The notes under the pieces: model-generated | What the model was told of the DNA's origin: nothing | Databases searched by the model: none | The model's input: only the letters and a program-made list of their open reading frames with translations | Source: CAZEKB01 sp964512225 | Lineage (GTDB): Bacteria > Myxococcota_A > UBA796 > UBA9615 | Length of the DNA: 64,000 nt | Assembly: GCA_964512225.1 (NCBI GenBank) | Contig: CAZEKB010000004.1 | Location: 62,001-126,000, forward strand | Direction of reading: 5' to 3' | Made by a program: the position numbers and the translations under genes | In this document: positions 44,338 to 53,268 of the stretch, in pieces | Layout: the number at the start of each line of letters is the position of its first letter | Numbering within the stretch: position 1 is the first letter of the stretch

Positions 44338-45732
44338 TCAGACGATCCTTAGGAGCTCGTCCATCAGCTCGTCGGCGATGGACAGGACGCGACCTGCGGC
44401 CTGGTAGGCGTCCTGGAAGCGCAGCAGGTCCAGCGCCTCCTCTTCCACGGAGACCCCGGACGTGGAGTCGCGGAGGTCCAGGGACGCGTGCAGGCGGGCC
44501 TCGGATCGCGACTGATCGGTGTATGCCGCGGACGCGGCGGTGCCGACCTCCACGACGATGTCCGCGTAGAAGCCCAGGAACGTGCGCGTCCCGCCGCCCG
44601 CGAGGTTCGCGTCGGCGAGCGCCGCCAGGGCCTGGCTCCCGGTGTTGTCGGCGGGGCGGCCCGGCGCGCCCGCGGCGGCGATCGCGGCGGTGTTGCCCAC
44701 GACCGCGGCGCCCATCGCGAACGCGGCGGCGGCCCCGGTGGCGACGGTCGGAGCGGCGAAGAAGGCCCGCCCCGTCACGCCGTCGGATCCGTAGCCCGTC
44801 GCGTGCACCGTGTTGACCTCGGTGGCCAGGTCGTAGGCCAGCGAGTCGAGGTCGGCCTGCAGCTCCGGCACGATCGTGTCGCGCTCGTCGAGCAGCGCGC
44901 CGATGCGAGCCCCCGTGACCTGCTCCGTGATCTCGACGACGCCGCCGCCCATGGGGATCTCGACGCGGTTGAGGTTCGTGATGGGGTCCTCGCTCACGGA
45001 CAGGGGGCGCGTCGTCTCGCCCTGGACGAGCGCGTGCCCACCCAGGAGCACCGTGACGCTGCCGTCCGCCTGCTCCGCGGCGTTGATCGGGACGAGGGCG
45101 GCGAGGCTGTCGAGCGCCGCGACACGCTGGGACCGGAGGTCGCCCGCCTCGCCGCCCGCCGCCTCGAGGCTGGTGATCTCGGCGTTGAGCGCGCCGAGCT
45201 GCGTGAGGAGGGAGTTCGCTTCGGTGACGGCCTCGGCCACGCGCTCGTCGGCCGTCGTGACCCGGTCCTGGAGGGCCTCGGCGGCCTGCGTGAACATGGC
45301 CGCGAGGGTGTCGCCCGCGCCGAGGACCGCGCGCCGGAGCGACGGGTCCGCGGGGTCGCTGCCGAGGCGGGAGAAGGAGTCGAAGAACTGCGTGATCGCG
45401 GCGCCGAGGCGGCCGTCGGGGCCCTCGGAGAAGATCGGCTCGATCGCCTGGTAGGCGTGCGCGCGCTGGTCCGCGTAGGAGCTGGTGGCCGTGCGCTCGG
45501 TGACGGAGCGCTGGTTGAACTGGTCGTAGGCGCTGGTGATCGTGTCCGCGGACACGCCGCGGCCGAGGAGGAGACCGCCCCGACGGATCGTGCCGACGGT
45601 GCTCAGCTGCAGCCGCTGGCGTGCGTAGCCGGGCGTGTCTGCGTTGGCGACGTTGTTGCTCGCCACGGCGATCCCCCGGCGGGCGGCCTGCATGGCGCCC
45701 GCTCCGGTGCGGAGGATCGAGAAGATGCTCAC
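44338..45732 (-). CDS. flgK: Hook-filament junction protein FlgK (HAP1)
   Basis: A 464-residue protein. The GTG at 45732 overlaps the flgN stop (GTGA). The N-terminus SILRTGAGAMQAARRGIAVASNNVANADTPGYARQ-type rod/hook motif (residues 5-40) includes NNVANADTPGYAR. The C-terminus (SVEEEALDLLRFQDAYQAAGR) is the conserved coil. The middle carries VTVLLGGHALVQG and GRIGALLDERD-like segments of FlgK. It is somewhat shorter than the enterobacterial protein (about 550). It connects hook to filament and is exported via the FlgN chaperone. Confidence 0.95.
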   Translation of the reverse strand: MSIFSILRTGAGAMQAARRGIAVASNNVANADTPGYARQRLQLSTVGTIRRGGLLLGRGVSADTITSAYDQFNQRSVTERTATSSYADQRAHAYQAIEPIFSEGPDGRLGAAITQFFDSFSRLGSDPADPSLRRAVLGAGDTLAAMFTQAAEALQDRVTTADERVAEAVTEANSLLTQLGALNAEITSLEAAGGEAGDLRSQRVAALDSLAALVPINAAEQADGSVTVLLGGHALVQGETTRPLSVSEDPITNLNRVEIPMGGGVVEITEQVTGARIGALLDERDTIVPELQADLDSLAYDLATEVNTVHATGYGSDGVTGRAFFAAPTVATGAAAAFAMGAAVVGNTAAIAAAGAPGRPADNTGSQALAALADANLAGGGTRTFLGFYADIVVEVGTAASAAYTDQSRSEARLHASLDLRDSTSGVSVEEEALDLLRFQDAYQAAGRVLSIADELMDELLRIV

Positions 45733-46232
45733 AGGGCCCCGCTGAAGAGCTCGCCGCGCGTGGCGGACTTGGAGCGGGCGCCGCTCGCGTCGTAGGACGG
45801 GGGCTCGGCGGCCTCGGCGAGGGACTCGCTGAAGTGGCGGGTGAAGTCGAGGGTCTGCTCGATGATCAGGCGGTTGCGCTCGCGCACGAGGAGGAACTCG
45901 TCGCGCAGGCCCACCAGGCGTCCGTGCAGCCCGCGCAGGCGGTCCGCGGCGGCCGCGGGGGCCGTGTCGATGACCATCTGGAGGGCGAGGCGTCCGCCGA
46001 ACCCGCCCCGGCCGGGCGCGCACTCGTCGATGGCGCGGCTTCGGGTCCGGGATGCGTGCTCGAGGGCCTGCAACTGGGCCTCCTGTTCGGCGGTGTATCG
46101 CTCGACCGCGGCCACTTCCAGCCGGCCGAGGGCGCCTGCCATCTTCATCGCGGAGCGGACGAGCTCCTCGACGAGCGCGGTCTCGGCGCTGAGGGCGGAC
46201 ACGAGGGATTCCCAGCTTTCGGCTCGACTCAT
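45729..46232 (-). CDS. flgN: FlgN-type export chaperone
   Basis: A 167-residue helical protein with typical FlgN features: an N-terminal helix pair (SLVSALSAETALVEELVRSA), the central RYTAEQEAQLQALEHASRT and the RLVGLRDEFLLVRERNRLIIEQTLDF segment, which contacts FlgK/FlgL C-termini. It is coupled to flgK by a GTGA overlap and follows flgM by 79 bases. Sequence divergence in the family is high, so identity leans on position and helical pattern. Confidence 0.82.
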   Translation of the reverse strand: MSRAESWESLVSALSAETALVEELVRSAMKMAGALGRLEVAAVERYTAEQEAQLQALEHASRTRSRAIDECAPGRGGFGGRLALQMVIDTAPAAAADRLRGLHGRLVGLRDEFLLVRERNRLIIEQTLDFTRHFSESLAEAAEPPSYDASGARSKSATRGELFSGAL

Positions 46233-46311
46233 TTCTGCCTCCGGGTCCCCGGGGGGACGCTCAGAGACGAAGCAAGTCGCGTGCCGGCTGCGACCTCCAT
46301 CCGCTCGCGCG

Positions 46312-46617
46312 CTAGAACATCTCCTGCGCCATCTTCTGGGCGATGGCCGCCGAGTCGGGCTCCATGCGCCCGGCCGCGAGGTCCGCGCGCGCCTCTTCGA
46401 CGAGATCGATGCGGAAGTCGGGAGCCGCCTTGGCGAGCTCGGTGACGCGCGAGGCCTCCTCCGAGCGGGGGCTCAACGTCAGGGAGGAGCCCGCGGGATC
46501 GGCGTCGAGGCTGGTGGTGGCGTCGCCCCCGCCTTCCCCGGCGCGACGCGCCCCGGCTGCTTCCGATCGAGCCGCACCAGCGATGGCGCCGATGTTGTCC
46601 TGTCCTGCGATCTTCAT
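46312..46617 (-). CDS. flgM: Anti-sigma-28 factor FlgM
   Basis: A 101-residue protein. The unstructured Ala/Gly-rich N-terminus precedes the sigma-binding C-terminal region LTLSPRSEEASRVTELAKAA, DFRIDLVEEARADLAAGRM and AAIAQKMAQEMF. FlgM holds FliA inactive until exported through the finished hook-basal body. A good sigma-28-like promoter lies 57 bases upstream, suggesting that FliA controls its own inhibitor. Confidence 0.87.
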   Translation of the reverse strand: MKIAGQDNIGAIAGAARSEAAGARRAGEGGGDATTSLDADPAGSSLTLSPRSEEASRVTELAKAAPDFRIDLVEEARADLAAGRMEPDSAAIAQKMAQEMF

Positions 46618-46673
46618 GACTCACTCCGGTCTCGAGGCCCGTCCCCGGTGGGTCCGGGAAGGGTCTCATCAGA

Positions 46674-46701
46674 TTCATCGGACCTTCGACGGGAACCTTG
46701 A
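46674..46701 (-). promoter_or_regulatory. Sigma-28 (FliA)-type promoter before flgM
   Basis: On the minus strand TCAAG (46701-46697), 15 bases, then CCGATGAA (46681-46674). The flagellar sigma-28 consensus is TAAA-N15-GCCGATAA; spacing fits exactly and most bases match. The last base of the -10 element is 57 bases before the flgM ATG. Confidence 0.65.
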
Positions 46702-46755
46702 GCAACTGTCGACGTTCCGACGAGACTCCGGCGGTGTTCCGACACCGCGTTCGGG

Positions 46756-47523
46756 TCAGCGGAGGTAGTCGAGGGGATCCACGGGCCGACCGTCGACCCG
46801 GATCTCGAGGTGGAGGTGGGGACCCGTCGTGCGCCCGGTCGTGCCGACCGTGCCGAGCCGCGTCCCCGCGGCGATCGTATCGCCGACCGCGACGTCCAGG
46901 TCCGCCTGGTGCGCGTAGCGCGTGACGACGCCGTCGCCGTGGTCCACGTCCACGACGTTCCCGTAGCCCTCGGCGACGCCCGCCCGGACCACGCGGCCCG
47001 GGGCCATCGCCAGCACGGGCGTGCCCTCGGGGGCGGCGAGGTCGAGCCCCGAGTGATCGGTGGATGCACCGGCCACGGGCGCAGCGCGCAGGCCGAAGTC
47101 CGAGGTGATCGTCCCCGGGCTCTCCGCGGGCAGCGGCCAGGCCCAGCCGTCGGGGCCGCCGCCGAGGACCGCGGCCACCGACGTGGACGTGCCCCCGCCG
47201 TACCGGGCGCGCATCGTCTTCACCAGGTCGTCCGCGAGGCCGAGGCCCGGGCCGTCGACGATCCGGTTCGCGATCTCCTCGTCGAACATGTCGTTCCAGG
47301 TGCTCATCGCGGACCCGCCGAACAGGCCCTCCTGGGAGCTCGTGGCCTCGCGCATCTGCTTGACCATCGACCGCACCAGGTAGCCCTCGAACTGCTTCGC
47401 CGCGTCGCGCAGGCCGCCCTCGTCGCCGCGGGCCGCCGCGCGCTTCAGCTTGGCAGCGACGTCGTCGCCACCCGCCGCGCGCGCCGCGCCCAGGGCCGCC
47501 GTGGGATCGACCGGGCTCGTCAT
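46756..47523 (-). CDS. flgJ: FlgJ rod-binding protein fused to an M23 peptidase
   Basis: A 255-residue protein; ATG overlaps the flgI stop (ATGA). Residues 30-110 are the FlgJ rod-cap domain (RDAAKQFEGYLVRSMVKQMRE, GGSAMSTWNDMFDEEIANRI). Residues 130-255 are an LytM/M23 zinc endopeptidase with HSGLDLAAPEGTPV (His and Asp ligands), YGNVVDVDHGDGVVTRYAHQ and GPHLHLEIR. In gamma-proteobacteria the second domain is a muramidase (GH73); here a peptide-cross-link hydrolase takes its place, presumably to open the wall for the rod. Confidence 0.9.
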   Translation of the reverse strand: MTSPVDPTAALGAARAAGGDDVAAKLKRAAARGDEGGLRDAAKQFEGYLVRSMVKQMREATSSQEGLFGGSAMSTWNDMFDEEIANRIVDGPGLGLADDLVKTMRARYGGGTSTSVAAVLGGGPDGWAWPLPAESPGTITSDFGLRAAPVAGASTDHSGLDLAAPEGTPVLAMAPGRVVRAGVAEGYGNVVDVDHGDGVVTRYAHQADLDVAVGDTIAAGTRLGTVGTTGRTTGPHLHLEIRVDGRPVDPLDYLR

Positions 47524-48623
47524 TGGACGACGATCTCCGCGTCGAGCGCGCCCGCCGCCTTGATCATCTGGAGGATCGTGATCAGGTCGCGGGGCGCCAC
47601 GCCGAGCTGGTTCAGGCCGCCCACGACTTCGCCGATGGACACGCCGCCCACCACGTCGAGGCGACCGCCCTGCTCGGTGGCGTCGAGCGTCGTATCGGGC
47701 ACGACCACCGTCGATCCGCCCGAGAGCGCCGACGGCTGGGACACCCCGAGGTCCGTGTCGACCTCGATCGTGAGCCCGCCGTGAGCCACGGCCACCGTCT
47801 GGATCGCCACGCGGCTCCCCACGACCACGGTCCCGGTCCGCTCGTTCACGACCACCCGCGCGGGCGCGTCGATCGCGATCTCCAGCGACTCGACCGCCGC
47901 CACCAGCTCGGGGACCCGACCCTGGTACTGCGGGGGCACGCTCACGCGCACCGTGCCCGAGTCGAGCGCGTGCGCGAAGTCGCCCACCAGCGCGTGGTTC
48001 AGCGTCTTGGCCATGCCCACGGCCGTCTTCCAGTCCGACTCGCGGAGGGACAGGAGCAGGTCCGGGCGATCGAGCATGCGCGTCGCCGACGACTTCACCA
48101 CCAGGCCGCCGCTCGGGACGCGTCCGACGTTCGTGCTGTTCTTGCGCGCGCTCGAGCCCCCGGCTGCGGCGCCGAACCCGCCGAGCATCAGCGGGCCCTG
48201 GGCCGTGACCCACGTCCACCGGTTCTGGGGGTCGCGCAGCGGCGTGATGACGAGCTGGCCGCCCTGCAGGGAGCGGGCGTCGCCGATGCTCGCGACGGTC
48301 ACGTCGACATTCGCGTCCTCCCGGGCGAACGGGGGGAGGGTCGCCTGAACCATGACCACGGCCACGTTCTTGGCCTTGATCGAGCGCTCGGGGATGTCGA
48401 GGGTGTTGGCGCGGATGACCTGCCGGAGCAGCTCCGTGGCCGCCTTGCCGCCGTCGCCGGTGCCCTGGAGACCGACGACGAGGCCGGTGCCCTGGAGCTG
48501 GATGCCGCCCACGCCTTCCCAGCGCGCGACGTCCTTGATGCGGGCCGCGGACGCGTCGGTCGGGACCGCGAGGGATACGAGGGTCCCGACGAGGAAGAGC
48601 GTGAGGATCGGGCGAGTCGACAT
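47520..48623 (-). CDS. flgI: Flagellar P-ring protein FlgI
   Basis: A 367-residue periplasmic ring protein, with signal peptide (LVSLAVPTDASA). Family motifs: RIKDVARWEGVGGIQLQGTGLVVGLQGTGD, NVAVVMVQATLPPF, VDVTVASIGDARSLQGG, ERTGTVVVGSRVAIQTVAVAHGGLTIEV and a C-terminal LGVAPRDLITILQMIKAAGAL. It forms the bushing in the peptidoglycan layer. It is coupled to flgJ and follows flgH by 15 bases. Confidence 0.96.
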   Translation of the reverse strand: MSTRPILTLFLVGTLVSLAVPTDASAARIKDVARWEGVGGIQLQGTGLVVGLQGTGDGGKAATELLRQVIRANTLDIPERSIKAKNVAVVMVQATLPPFAREDANVDVTVASIGDARSLQGGQLVITPLRDPQNRWTWVTAQGPLMLGGFGAAAGGSSARKNSTNVGRVPSGGLVVKSSATRMLDRPDLLLSLRESDWKTAVGMAKTLNHALVGDFAHALDSGTVRVSVPPQYQGRVPELVAAVESLEIAIDAPARVVVNERTGTVVVGSRVAIQTVAVAHGGLTIEVDTDLGVSQPSALSGGSTVVVPDTTLDATEQGGRLDVVGGVSIGEVVGGLNQLGVAPRDLITILQMIKAAGALDAEIVVQ

Positions 48624-48638
48624 GGCGGTCTCCTGCGA

Positions 48639-49334
48639 TCAGAAGGGTCGGATGACGTCCAGGACGCGGGCGAGCCACCCCGGGCGCTGCTTGCCCGCGA
48701 TGACGCCCATGCCCGAGTACTCCATGCGCAGGTCGGCCACGTTGTGGCTCGCGATGGAGTTGTCCGAACCGATGAGCTTCGGGTCGACGACGCCGTACAG
48801 CCACAGGATGTCGACCTCGTTGTTGATCTTCACCTGCTGGCGGGCGCCGATGACGAGGTAGCCGTTGGGCATCACGTCGAGCACCTTCGCGGTCACGACG
48901 GTCTGCAGGACGCCGGTGCGGTCGGTGCCGCCCGCGCCCTTGTACTCGGTGTTGTCGGTGGCCCCCAGGGACGCGTTCGGCTGGATGCCGGGCGCGATCT
49001 CGGGGATGGCCGTCTCGAAGCCGAAGAAGGCCGTGACGCCCGCCTGGGCGGTCGACTCGCGGCTCGTCGTGGTCGTGGCGCTGCCCGCGCCCTTGACCGA
49101 GTGAGCGACCCGGACCACGACGTGATCGCCGCGCTGGTCGGGCTTGTTGCCGCGGTACACGTTGGTGTCCGTGAAGCGGTACTTGCCCCACTCGTCGACC
49201 TCCGGGTCGGCGGGGGGCGGCGGCGCGTCGTACAGGGGGTCGGTGGGCCACGGGTTCCCCGCCTGCGTGGTGACGCAGCCCGAGAGCCCGAACGTGAGGA
49301 CCGTGAGGACCGTGAGTGCTGTACTGCGCGTCAT
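48639..49334 (-). CDS. flgH: Flagellar L-ring lipoprotein FlgH
   Basis: A 231-residue lipoprotein with lipobox LSGC (Cys20). The ATG overlaps the flgA stop (ATGA). The conserved FTDTNVYRGNKPDQRGDHVVVRV, LTAKVLDVMPNGYLVIGARQQVKINNEV and SGMGVIAGKQRPGW-type ending are present. It forms the ring in the outer membrane around the rod, which supports a Gram-negative envelope. Confidence 0.95.
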   Translation of the reverse strand: MTRSTALTVLTVLTFGLSGCVTTQAGNPWPTDPLYDAPPPPADPEVDEWGKYRFTDTNVYRGNKPDQRGDHVVVRVAHSVKGAGSATTTTSRESTAQAGVTAFFGFETAIPEIAPGIQPNASLGATDNTEYKGAGGTDRTGVLQTVVTAKVLDVMPNGYLVIGARQQVKINNEVDILWLYGVVDPKLIGSDNSIASHNVADLRMEYSGMGVIAGKQRPGWLARVLDVIRPF

Positions 49335-50047
49335 CGTGAGCCTCCTGCAACCGGCCCGAGGGCCAACTCGACCACGTCCGGCGCCACGAGCAGACCGCGG
49401 AGCTCCGCGCCCGTCGCCGTGACGACGCCCACCCAGCTCCCGAGCCCGCCGTCTTCCTGCAGCGTGCCGGTCGTCCGGATCCGCATCGCGCCCGAGCTGA
49501 GGCGGACCGTCACCGGCCGACCGCGGCGGGCGTCGACCCGCGTCTCCAGGTCGGACTCCCTGACGACCGCGCCGAGGCGCAGGTCGCGCTTCACGGTGCG
49601 ACCGATCAGCTCCTGGACCGTGGCCACGGCGCCGTTGGGGACCGCGTCGAGGGGTCGCGTGAGCGACGAGACGTGCTCGCGACCCAGCCGAGTCCCCTTC
49701 CCCGCCGACCGGCGCAGGACGGGGATCTCCACGAACCCGACGAGCTCGACCGACGTGGGGATGGTGCCCACCGGCTCGCCGTCGGACGTGACTTCGATCT
49801 CGAGGCGCACCCGGCCGAGCCACTCGCCGGACCCGAGCACCCGCAGCTCCACGTCCGCGGGGACGTCGAGGTCGCCGTAGACCTTGAGCCCGCGGGCCTC
49901 GACCGCGACCACCGTGTCCGGCAGCCCGGCCTGCGCCGCCGCGACGATGGCGTCGCGCACCTGGACGTCGTCCAGCGGAGCGGCGGAGGCGGGGGCCGCG
50001 ATCGTGAGCGCGGCGAGCGTGAGGAGCAGGGTGCGCACGTGGGTCAC
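49331..50047 (-). CDS. flgA: FlgA, P-ring assembly chaperone
   Basis: A 238-residue periplasmic protein, GTG at 50047 overlapping the flgG stop (GTGA). Signal peptide (LLLTLAALTIAAPASA). The C-terminal SAF-domain motifs are clear: ETRVDARRGRPVTVRLSSGAMRIRTTGTLQEDG. FlgA helps FlgI fold and assemble. Confidence 0.9.
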   Translation of the reverse strand: MTHVRTLLLTLAALTIAAPASAAPLDDVQVRDAIVAAAQAGLPDTVVAVEARGLKVYGDLDVPADVELRVLGSGEWLGRVRLEIEVTSDGEPVGTIPTSVELVGFVEIPVLRRSAGKGTRLGREHVSSLTRPLDAVPNGAVATVQELIGRTVKRDLRLGAVVRESDLETRVDARRGRPVTVRLSSGAMRIRTTGTLQEDGGLGSWVGVVTATGAELRGLLVAPDVVELALGPVAGGSR

Positions 50048-50823
50048 CGGCTGAGGTTGTTCGTGGTCTGGTACATCTCGTCGGCGGTCGTGATCGCCTT
50101 GCTCGTCAGCTCGTAGCTGCGCTGCGCGAGGATCATCCCGATGAGCTCGTTGGCGATGTCGACGTTGCTGCCCTCGATGTAACCGCCGAGCGTGGTGCCG
50201 AAGCCCTCCTCGCCGGGGTTGCCGCTGCTCGCTTCGCCGCTGGCCTCGGTGGACATGTACAGCCCGCTGCCGAGGGCCTCGAGGCCGCCGGGGTTCTGGA
50301 ACCGCTGCAGCTCCAGCCGCCCGATCTCGGTCGCCTCTTCGCCGGGGATGCCCGCGGTCACGACGCCGTCCTGAGCGACGGAGATCACGGCCCCCTCGGG
50401 GACCGAGATGCCGCCGACCGTGTGCCCCTGGCGGGTCACGAGCGCGCCGCTCGAGTCGACCTGGAAGCGGCCGTCGCGGGTGTACAGCTCCTTGCCGTCG
50501 GCCGTCTCGACCTTGAAGAAGCCGTCGCCCTGGATCGCGACGTCCATGGGGTTGTCCGTGGGCTGGATCCCGCCCTGGGCGAAGCTGCGGCGGAGCGCGG
50601 CGGTGCGGCTGCCGTGGCCCACCTGCACGCCCTCGCCCCGGTCCTTGCCGCCCGCGGTCTTGCCGCCGGAGTCCCGGACCTTCTCGTAGTACAGGTCCTC
50701 GAACTCGGCGCGGGTCGACTTGAAGCCGTCCGTGTTCACGTTGGCGAGGTTGTTGGCGATGTTGTCGACCCGCAGCTGCTGCGCGGCCATGCCGGTCTTC
50801 GCGGTGTAGAGAGCTCGCATCAT
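50044..50823 (-). CDS. flgG: Distal rod protein FlgG
   Basis: A 259-residue rod protein with the N-terminal RALYTAKTGMAAQQLRVDNIANNLANVNTDGFKS motif (residues 3-36) and C-terminal ITTADEMYQTTNNLSR, with NPGGLEALGSGLYMST and NVDIANELIGMILAQRSYEL. These match FlgG of usual length (about 260). Exported through the flagellar type III path to form the distal rod. 10 bases after flgF. Confidence 0.96.
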   Translation of the reverse strand: MMRALYTAKTGMAAQQLRVDNIANNLANVNTDGFKSTRAEFEDLYYEKVRDSGGKTAGGKDRGEGVQVGHGSRTAALRRSFAQGGIQPTDNPMDVAIQGDGFFKVETADGKELYTRDGRFQVDSSGALVTRQGHTVGGISVPEGAVISVAQDGVVTAGIPGEEATEIGRLELQRFQNPGGLEALGSGLYMSTEASGEASSGNPGEEGFGTTLGGYIEGSNVDIANELIGMILAQRSYELTSKAITTADEMYQTTNNLSR

Positions 50824-50833
50824 GACCTCCGGG

Positions 50834-51571
50834 TCAGTCGTTCTTGCGGCCGACGCGCTGCGCCAGCTGCTGGTCCATGTCGTCGCCCGCCTGGGCGCTC
50901 TTCTGGAAGGCTTCGTAGTAGCGCTGCAGCGCGATGAGCTCGACGAGGGCGCCCACGGGCTCGACGTTGCTGCCTTCGAGGCGGCCCTGGGCCACCCCGC
51001 CGGTGCCGTCGATCAGGTCGCCCCCGATCTCGAACCGGGTGCCGCCCACCTTGGTGAGCGTCGCGCGGTTCGCCACGTCCTTGACGGCGAGCGTCGCGAC
51101 CTCGGCGCCGCCCACGACGACCGAGCCGTCTGCCCCCACCTCGAGCCCGTTGCCCGCCACCTCGATGGCGCCGCCGTCGGTCCCCAGCACCAGGAGGCCG
51201 TCGCGCGTGGCCAGGCGCCCCTCGGCGTCGAGCCGGAACGACCCGTCGCGCGTGAGGAACTCGTTGCCCGCGTCGTCGCGGAGGTGGAAGAAGCCGTCGC
51301 CTTCGATCGCGAAGTCCGTCGGCTGGTCGGTGGGGATGGAGGTCCCGGCCGAGAAGTCGGTGGCGGTGGTGTCGACCCGGCTCACGGTCGCCGCCATCGA
51401 CGACGCCGCGGGGTCCTGAGCGTCGGGGCTCTCGACCTGCTTCACGGAGAACACGGCGCGGTCGGCCTTGAACCCGGTCGTCTGCGCGTTCGCCAGGTTG
51501 TTGGCGGCCACGTCGAGGGCGCGCATGGCGCCCGCGCCCGCGGAGGTCCCGATCCAGAGGTTGTTGCCCAT
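50834..51571 (-). CDS. flgF: Proximal rod protein FlgF
   Basis: A 245-residue rod protein: N-terminal GAGAMRALDVAANNLANAQTTGFKAD motif, then VDTTATDFSAGTSIPTDQPTDFAIEGDGFFHL and C-terminal GSNVEPVGALVELIALQRYYEAFQK. FlgF rather than FlgG is assigned by the TDQPTDFAIEG element and order flgF-flgG. The start is preceded at 6 bases by the fliA stop. Confidence 0.93.
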   Translation of the reverse strand: MGNNLWIGTSAGAGAMRALDVAANNLANAQTTGFKADRAVFSVKQVESPDAQDPAASSMAATVSRVDTTATDFSAGTSIPTDQPTDFAIEGDGFFHLRDDAGNEFLTRDGSFRLDAEGRLATRDGLLVLGTDGGAIEVAGNGLEVGADGSVVVGGAEVATLAVKDVANRATLTKVGGTRFEIGGDLIDGTGGVAQGRLEGSNVEPVGALVELIALQRYYEAFQKSAQAGDDMDQQLAQRVGRKND

Positions 51572-51577
51572 GTCGTC

Positions 51578-52420
51578 CTACTTCCGGCGCCCGCGGCGCC
51601 GCTTCCTCTTCTTGAAGGTCTCACCGGGCCGCAGCGAGTCGGCCAGGGCGCCGCGGAGGCGCGCGCAGGACTCGGAGTGCAGCTGACACACCCGGGACTC
51701 GGTCACGCCGAGGGCGGCGCCGATCTCCTTCATGTTCATGCCGCGCTCGTAGTACATCGACAGGATCTGCCGGTGCCGCTCGGGGAGGGAGGTCTGGATG
51801 GCCTCGGCCAGGTGCTCGAGGGCCTCTCGCTTGCTCAGCGCCTCGTCGGGGGCCACGAACCCGCCCCCGGCGATGGTATCGCCCAGGGTGCCGGTGCCCG
51901 CGTCGTCGCCCGTGCTGCGCGGGGCGTCGAAGGACACGAGCGTGTTCGACTTCACCTCGTCGAGCATCTTGTAGTACTGCGCCATCGTCATGCCGAGGGC
52001 GTCCGCGATCTCGGGGGTCTCGGGCGGGCGCCGGAGCTTGAGCTCCAGGTCGCGCGTCGTGCGCTGGAGGCGGTTGGCCTTCTCCCGGACGGTCCGCGAT
52101 GCGGGGTCGAGGCTGCGCAGGTGATCCAGGATCGACCCGCGGATGCGGAACTCGACGTACGTGCCGAAGCTGGTGTCCTTCGACGGGTCGAACTTGTCGA
52201 GCGCGTCGAGGAGGCCGAGGGACCCCACGGAGATCAGGTCGTCCAGCTCGACGGTCGCGTGATCCGGCAGGCGGTTGCAGATCCGCCGCGCGATGTAGCT
52301 CACCTTGCGGCTGTGCTTCTCGATCAGCTGGTAGCGGGTCATCCCGTCGATGAGGGGCTCGTCGCCCTCCACCACGTTGCGGGCGCGTCGGTATCCGGCG
52401 AGTCGCTGGGTCATGTTCAC
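51578..52420 (-). CDS. fliA: Flagellar sigma factor FliA (sigma-28)
   Basis: A 280-residue sigma-70-family factor; the GTG at 52420 overlaps the flhG stop (GTGA), an ATG at 52414 is an alternative. Region 2 shows VELDDLISVGSLGLLDALDKFDP and FGTYVEFRIRGSILDHLRSLD, region 3 RPPETPEIADALGMTMAQYYKML and region 4 LPERHRQILSMYYERGMNMKEIGAALGVTESRVCQLH. This pattern is that of FliA/WhiG. It directs late flagellar genes and is antagonised by FlgM. A basic end (KKRKRRRGRRK) extends the protein. Confidence 0.95.
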   Translation of the reverse strand: MNMTQRLAGYRRARNVVEGDEPLIDGMTRYQLIEKHSRKVSYIARRICNRLPDHATVELDDLISVGSLGLLDALDKFDPSKDTSFGTYVEFRIRGSILDHLRSLDPASRTVREKANRLQRTTRDLELKLRRPPETPEIADALGMTMAQYYKMLDEVKSNTLVSFDAPRSTGDDAGTGTLGDTIAGGGFVAPDEALSKREALEHLAEAIQTSLPERHRQILSMYYERGMNMKEIGAALGVTESRVCQLHSESCARLRGALADSLRPGETFKKRKRRRGRRK

Positions 52421-53268
52421 GAGGCAGCTCCCAGGGCCCGAGGCCCTTCTTTGAAGAAGCGGACGCCGGCCGACGGACGGACCGGAGCGGCGCTCCCGAG
52501 CAGGCGGTCGGCGACGCGACGCACCGATCGGGCGTAGGCGGAGTGGGGGTAGGCGATCGTCGTGGGCACGCGCTGGTGCACCGAGCGGCGGACGCGGTCG
52601 TCGTCCTCGAGCGCCCCGAAGTAGACGAGGTGGACCGGGAGGTGCTCCTCCACGACCGACAGGAGGCGGCGGTAGGTCCGCTTGCCGTCGTTCCGGCTCG
52701 TCACGGCGTTGACGATCAGCTCGACCGTCGTGACGCGGTGCGCCTGGTACAGCACCTTGATGGCCGCGTAGGCGTCGAAGATGGCGGTCGGCTCGGGGGT
52801 CGTGACCAGGAGGATGCGATCCGAGGCCGCCGCGAAGAGCATGGGGTTGGCGGTGACGCCCGCGCCCGTGTCCACGACCACCACGTCGTAGTCCGCGCCG
52901 AGCTCGGTCACGGCGCCGACGACGGCCAGCTGCTCGGGGGGCGACAGCTCGCCTCCCCGGCGGCCCGCGGACGGAGCGGCGAGGAGGTCGACCGCACCCT
53001 CGTCGGCGACGGAGACGTGGGTGACGACGTCGCGGACGCACGCTTCACCGTGCATGACCTGGCCGAGGTGCCCCTCGGGGTTGGTGCCCGTGAGGATCGC
53101 GAGGTCGCCGACGCCGACGTCGGTGTCCACCAAGAGCACGCGGCGACCGTCGCGGCCGAGCATGGAGGCGAGCGAGGCCGCCAGCTGGCTCTTCCCCACC
53201 CCGCCCTTGCCGGAGCTGATCGCCACCGAGAGGGGGAGGGTCCCGGGGATGCGCGGCGTCCTGGTCAT
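52417..53268 (-). CDS. flhG: FlhG (MinD-like ATPase)
   Basis: A 283-residue ParA/MinD-type ATPase that limits flagellar number and works with FlhF. Walker A is SSGKGGVGKSQLAASL, and the switch regions LVDTDVGVGDLAILTGTNP and VVVDTGAGVTANPM are intact. The later PEPTAIFDAYAAIKVL segment is typical of FlhG. A C-terminal amphipathic membrane helix is plausible but not clear. The ATG overlaps the flhF stop by one base (TGATG). Confidence 0.94.
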   Translation of the reverse strand: MTRTPRIPGTLPLSVAISSGKGGVGKSQLAASLASMLGRDGRRVLLVDTDVGVGDLAILTGTNPEGHLGQVMHGEACVRDVVTHVSVADEGAVDLLAAPSAGRRGGELSPPEQLAVVGAVTELGADYDVVVVDTGAGVTANPMLFAAASDRILLVTTPEPTAIFDAYAAIKVLYQAHRVTTVELIVNAVTSRNDGKRTYRRLLSVVEEHLPVHLVYFGALEDDDRVRRSVHQRVPTTIAYPHSAYARSVRRVADRLLGSAAPVRPSAGVRFFKEGPRALGAAS

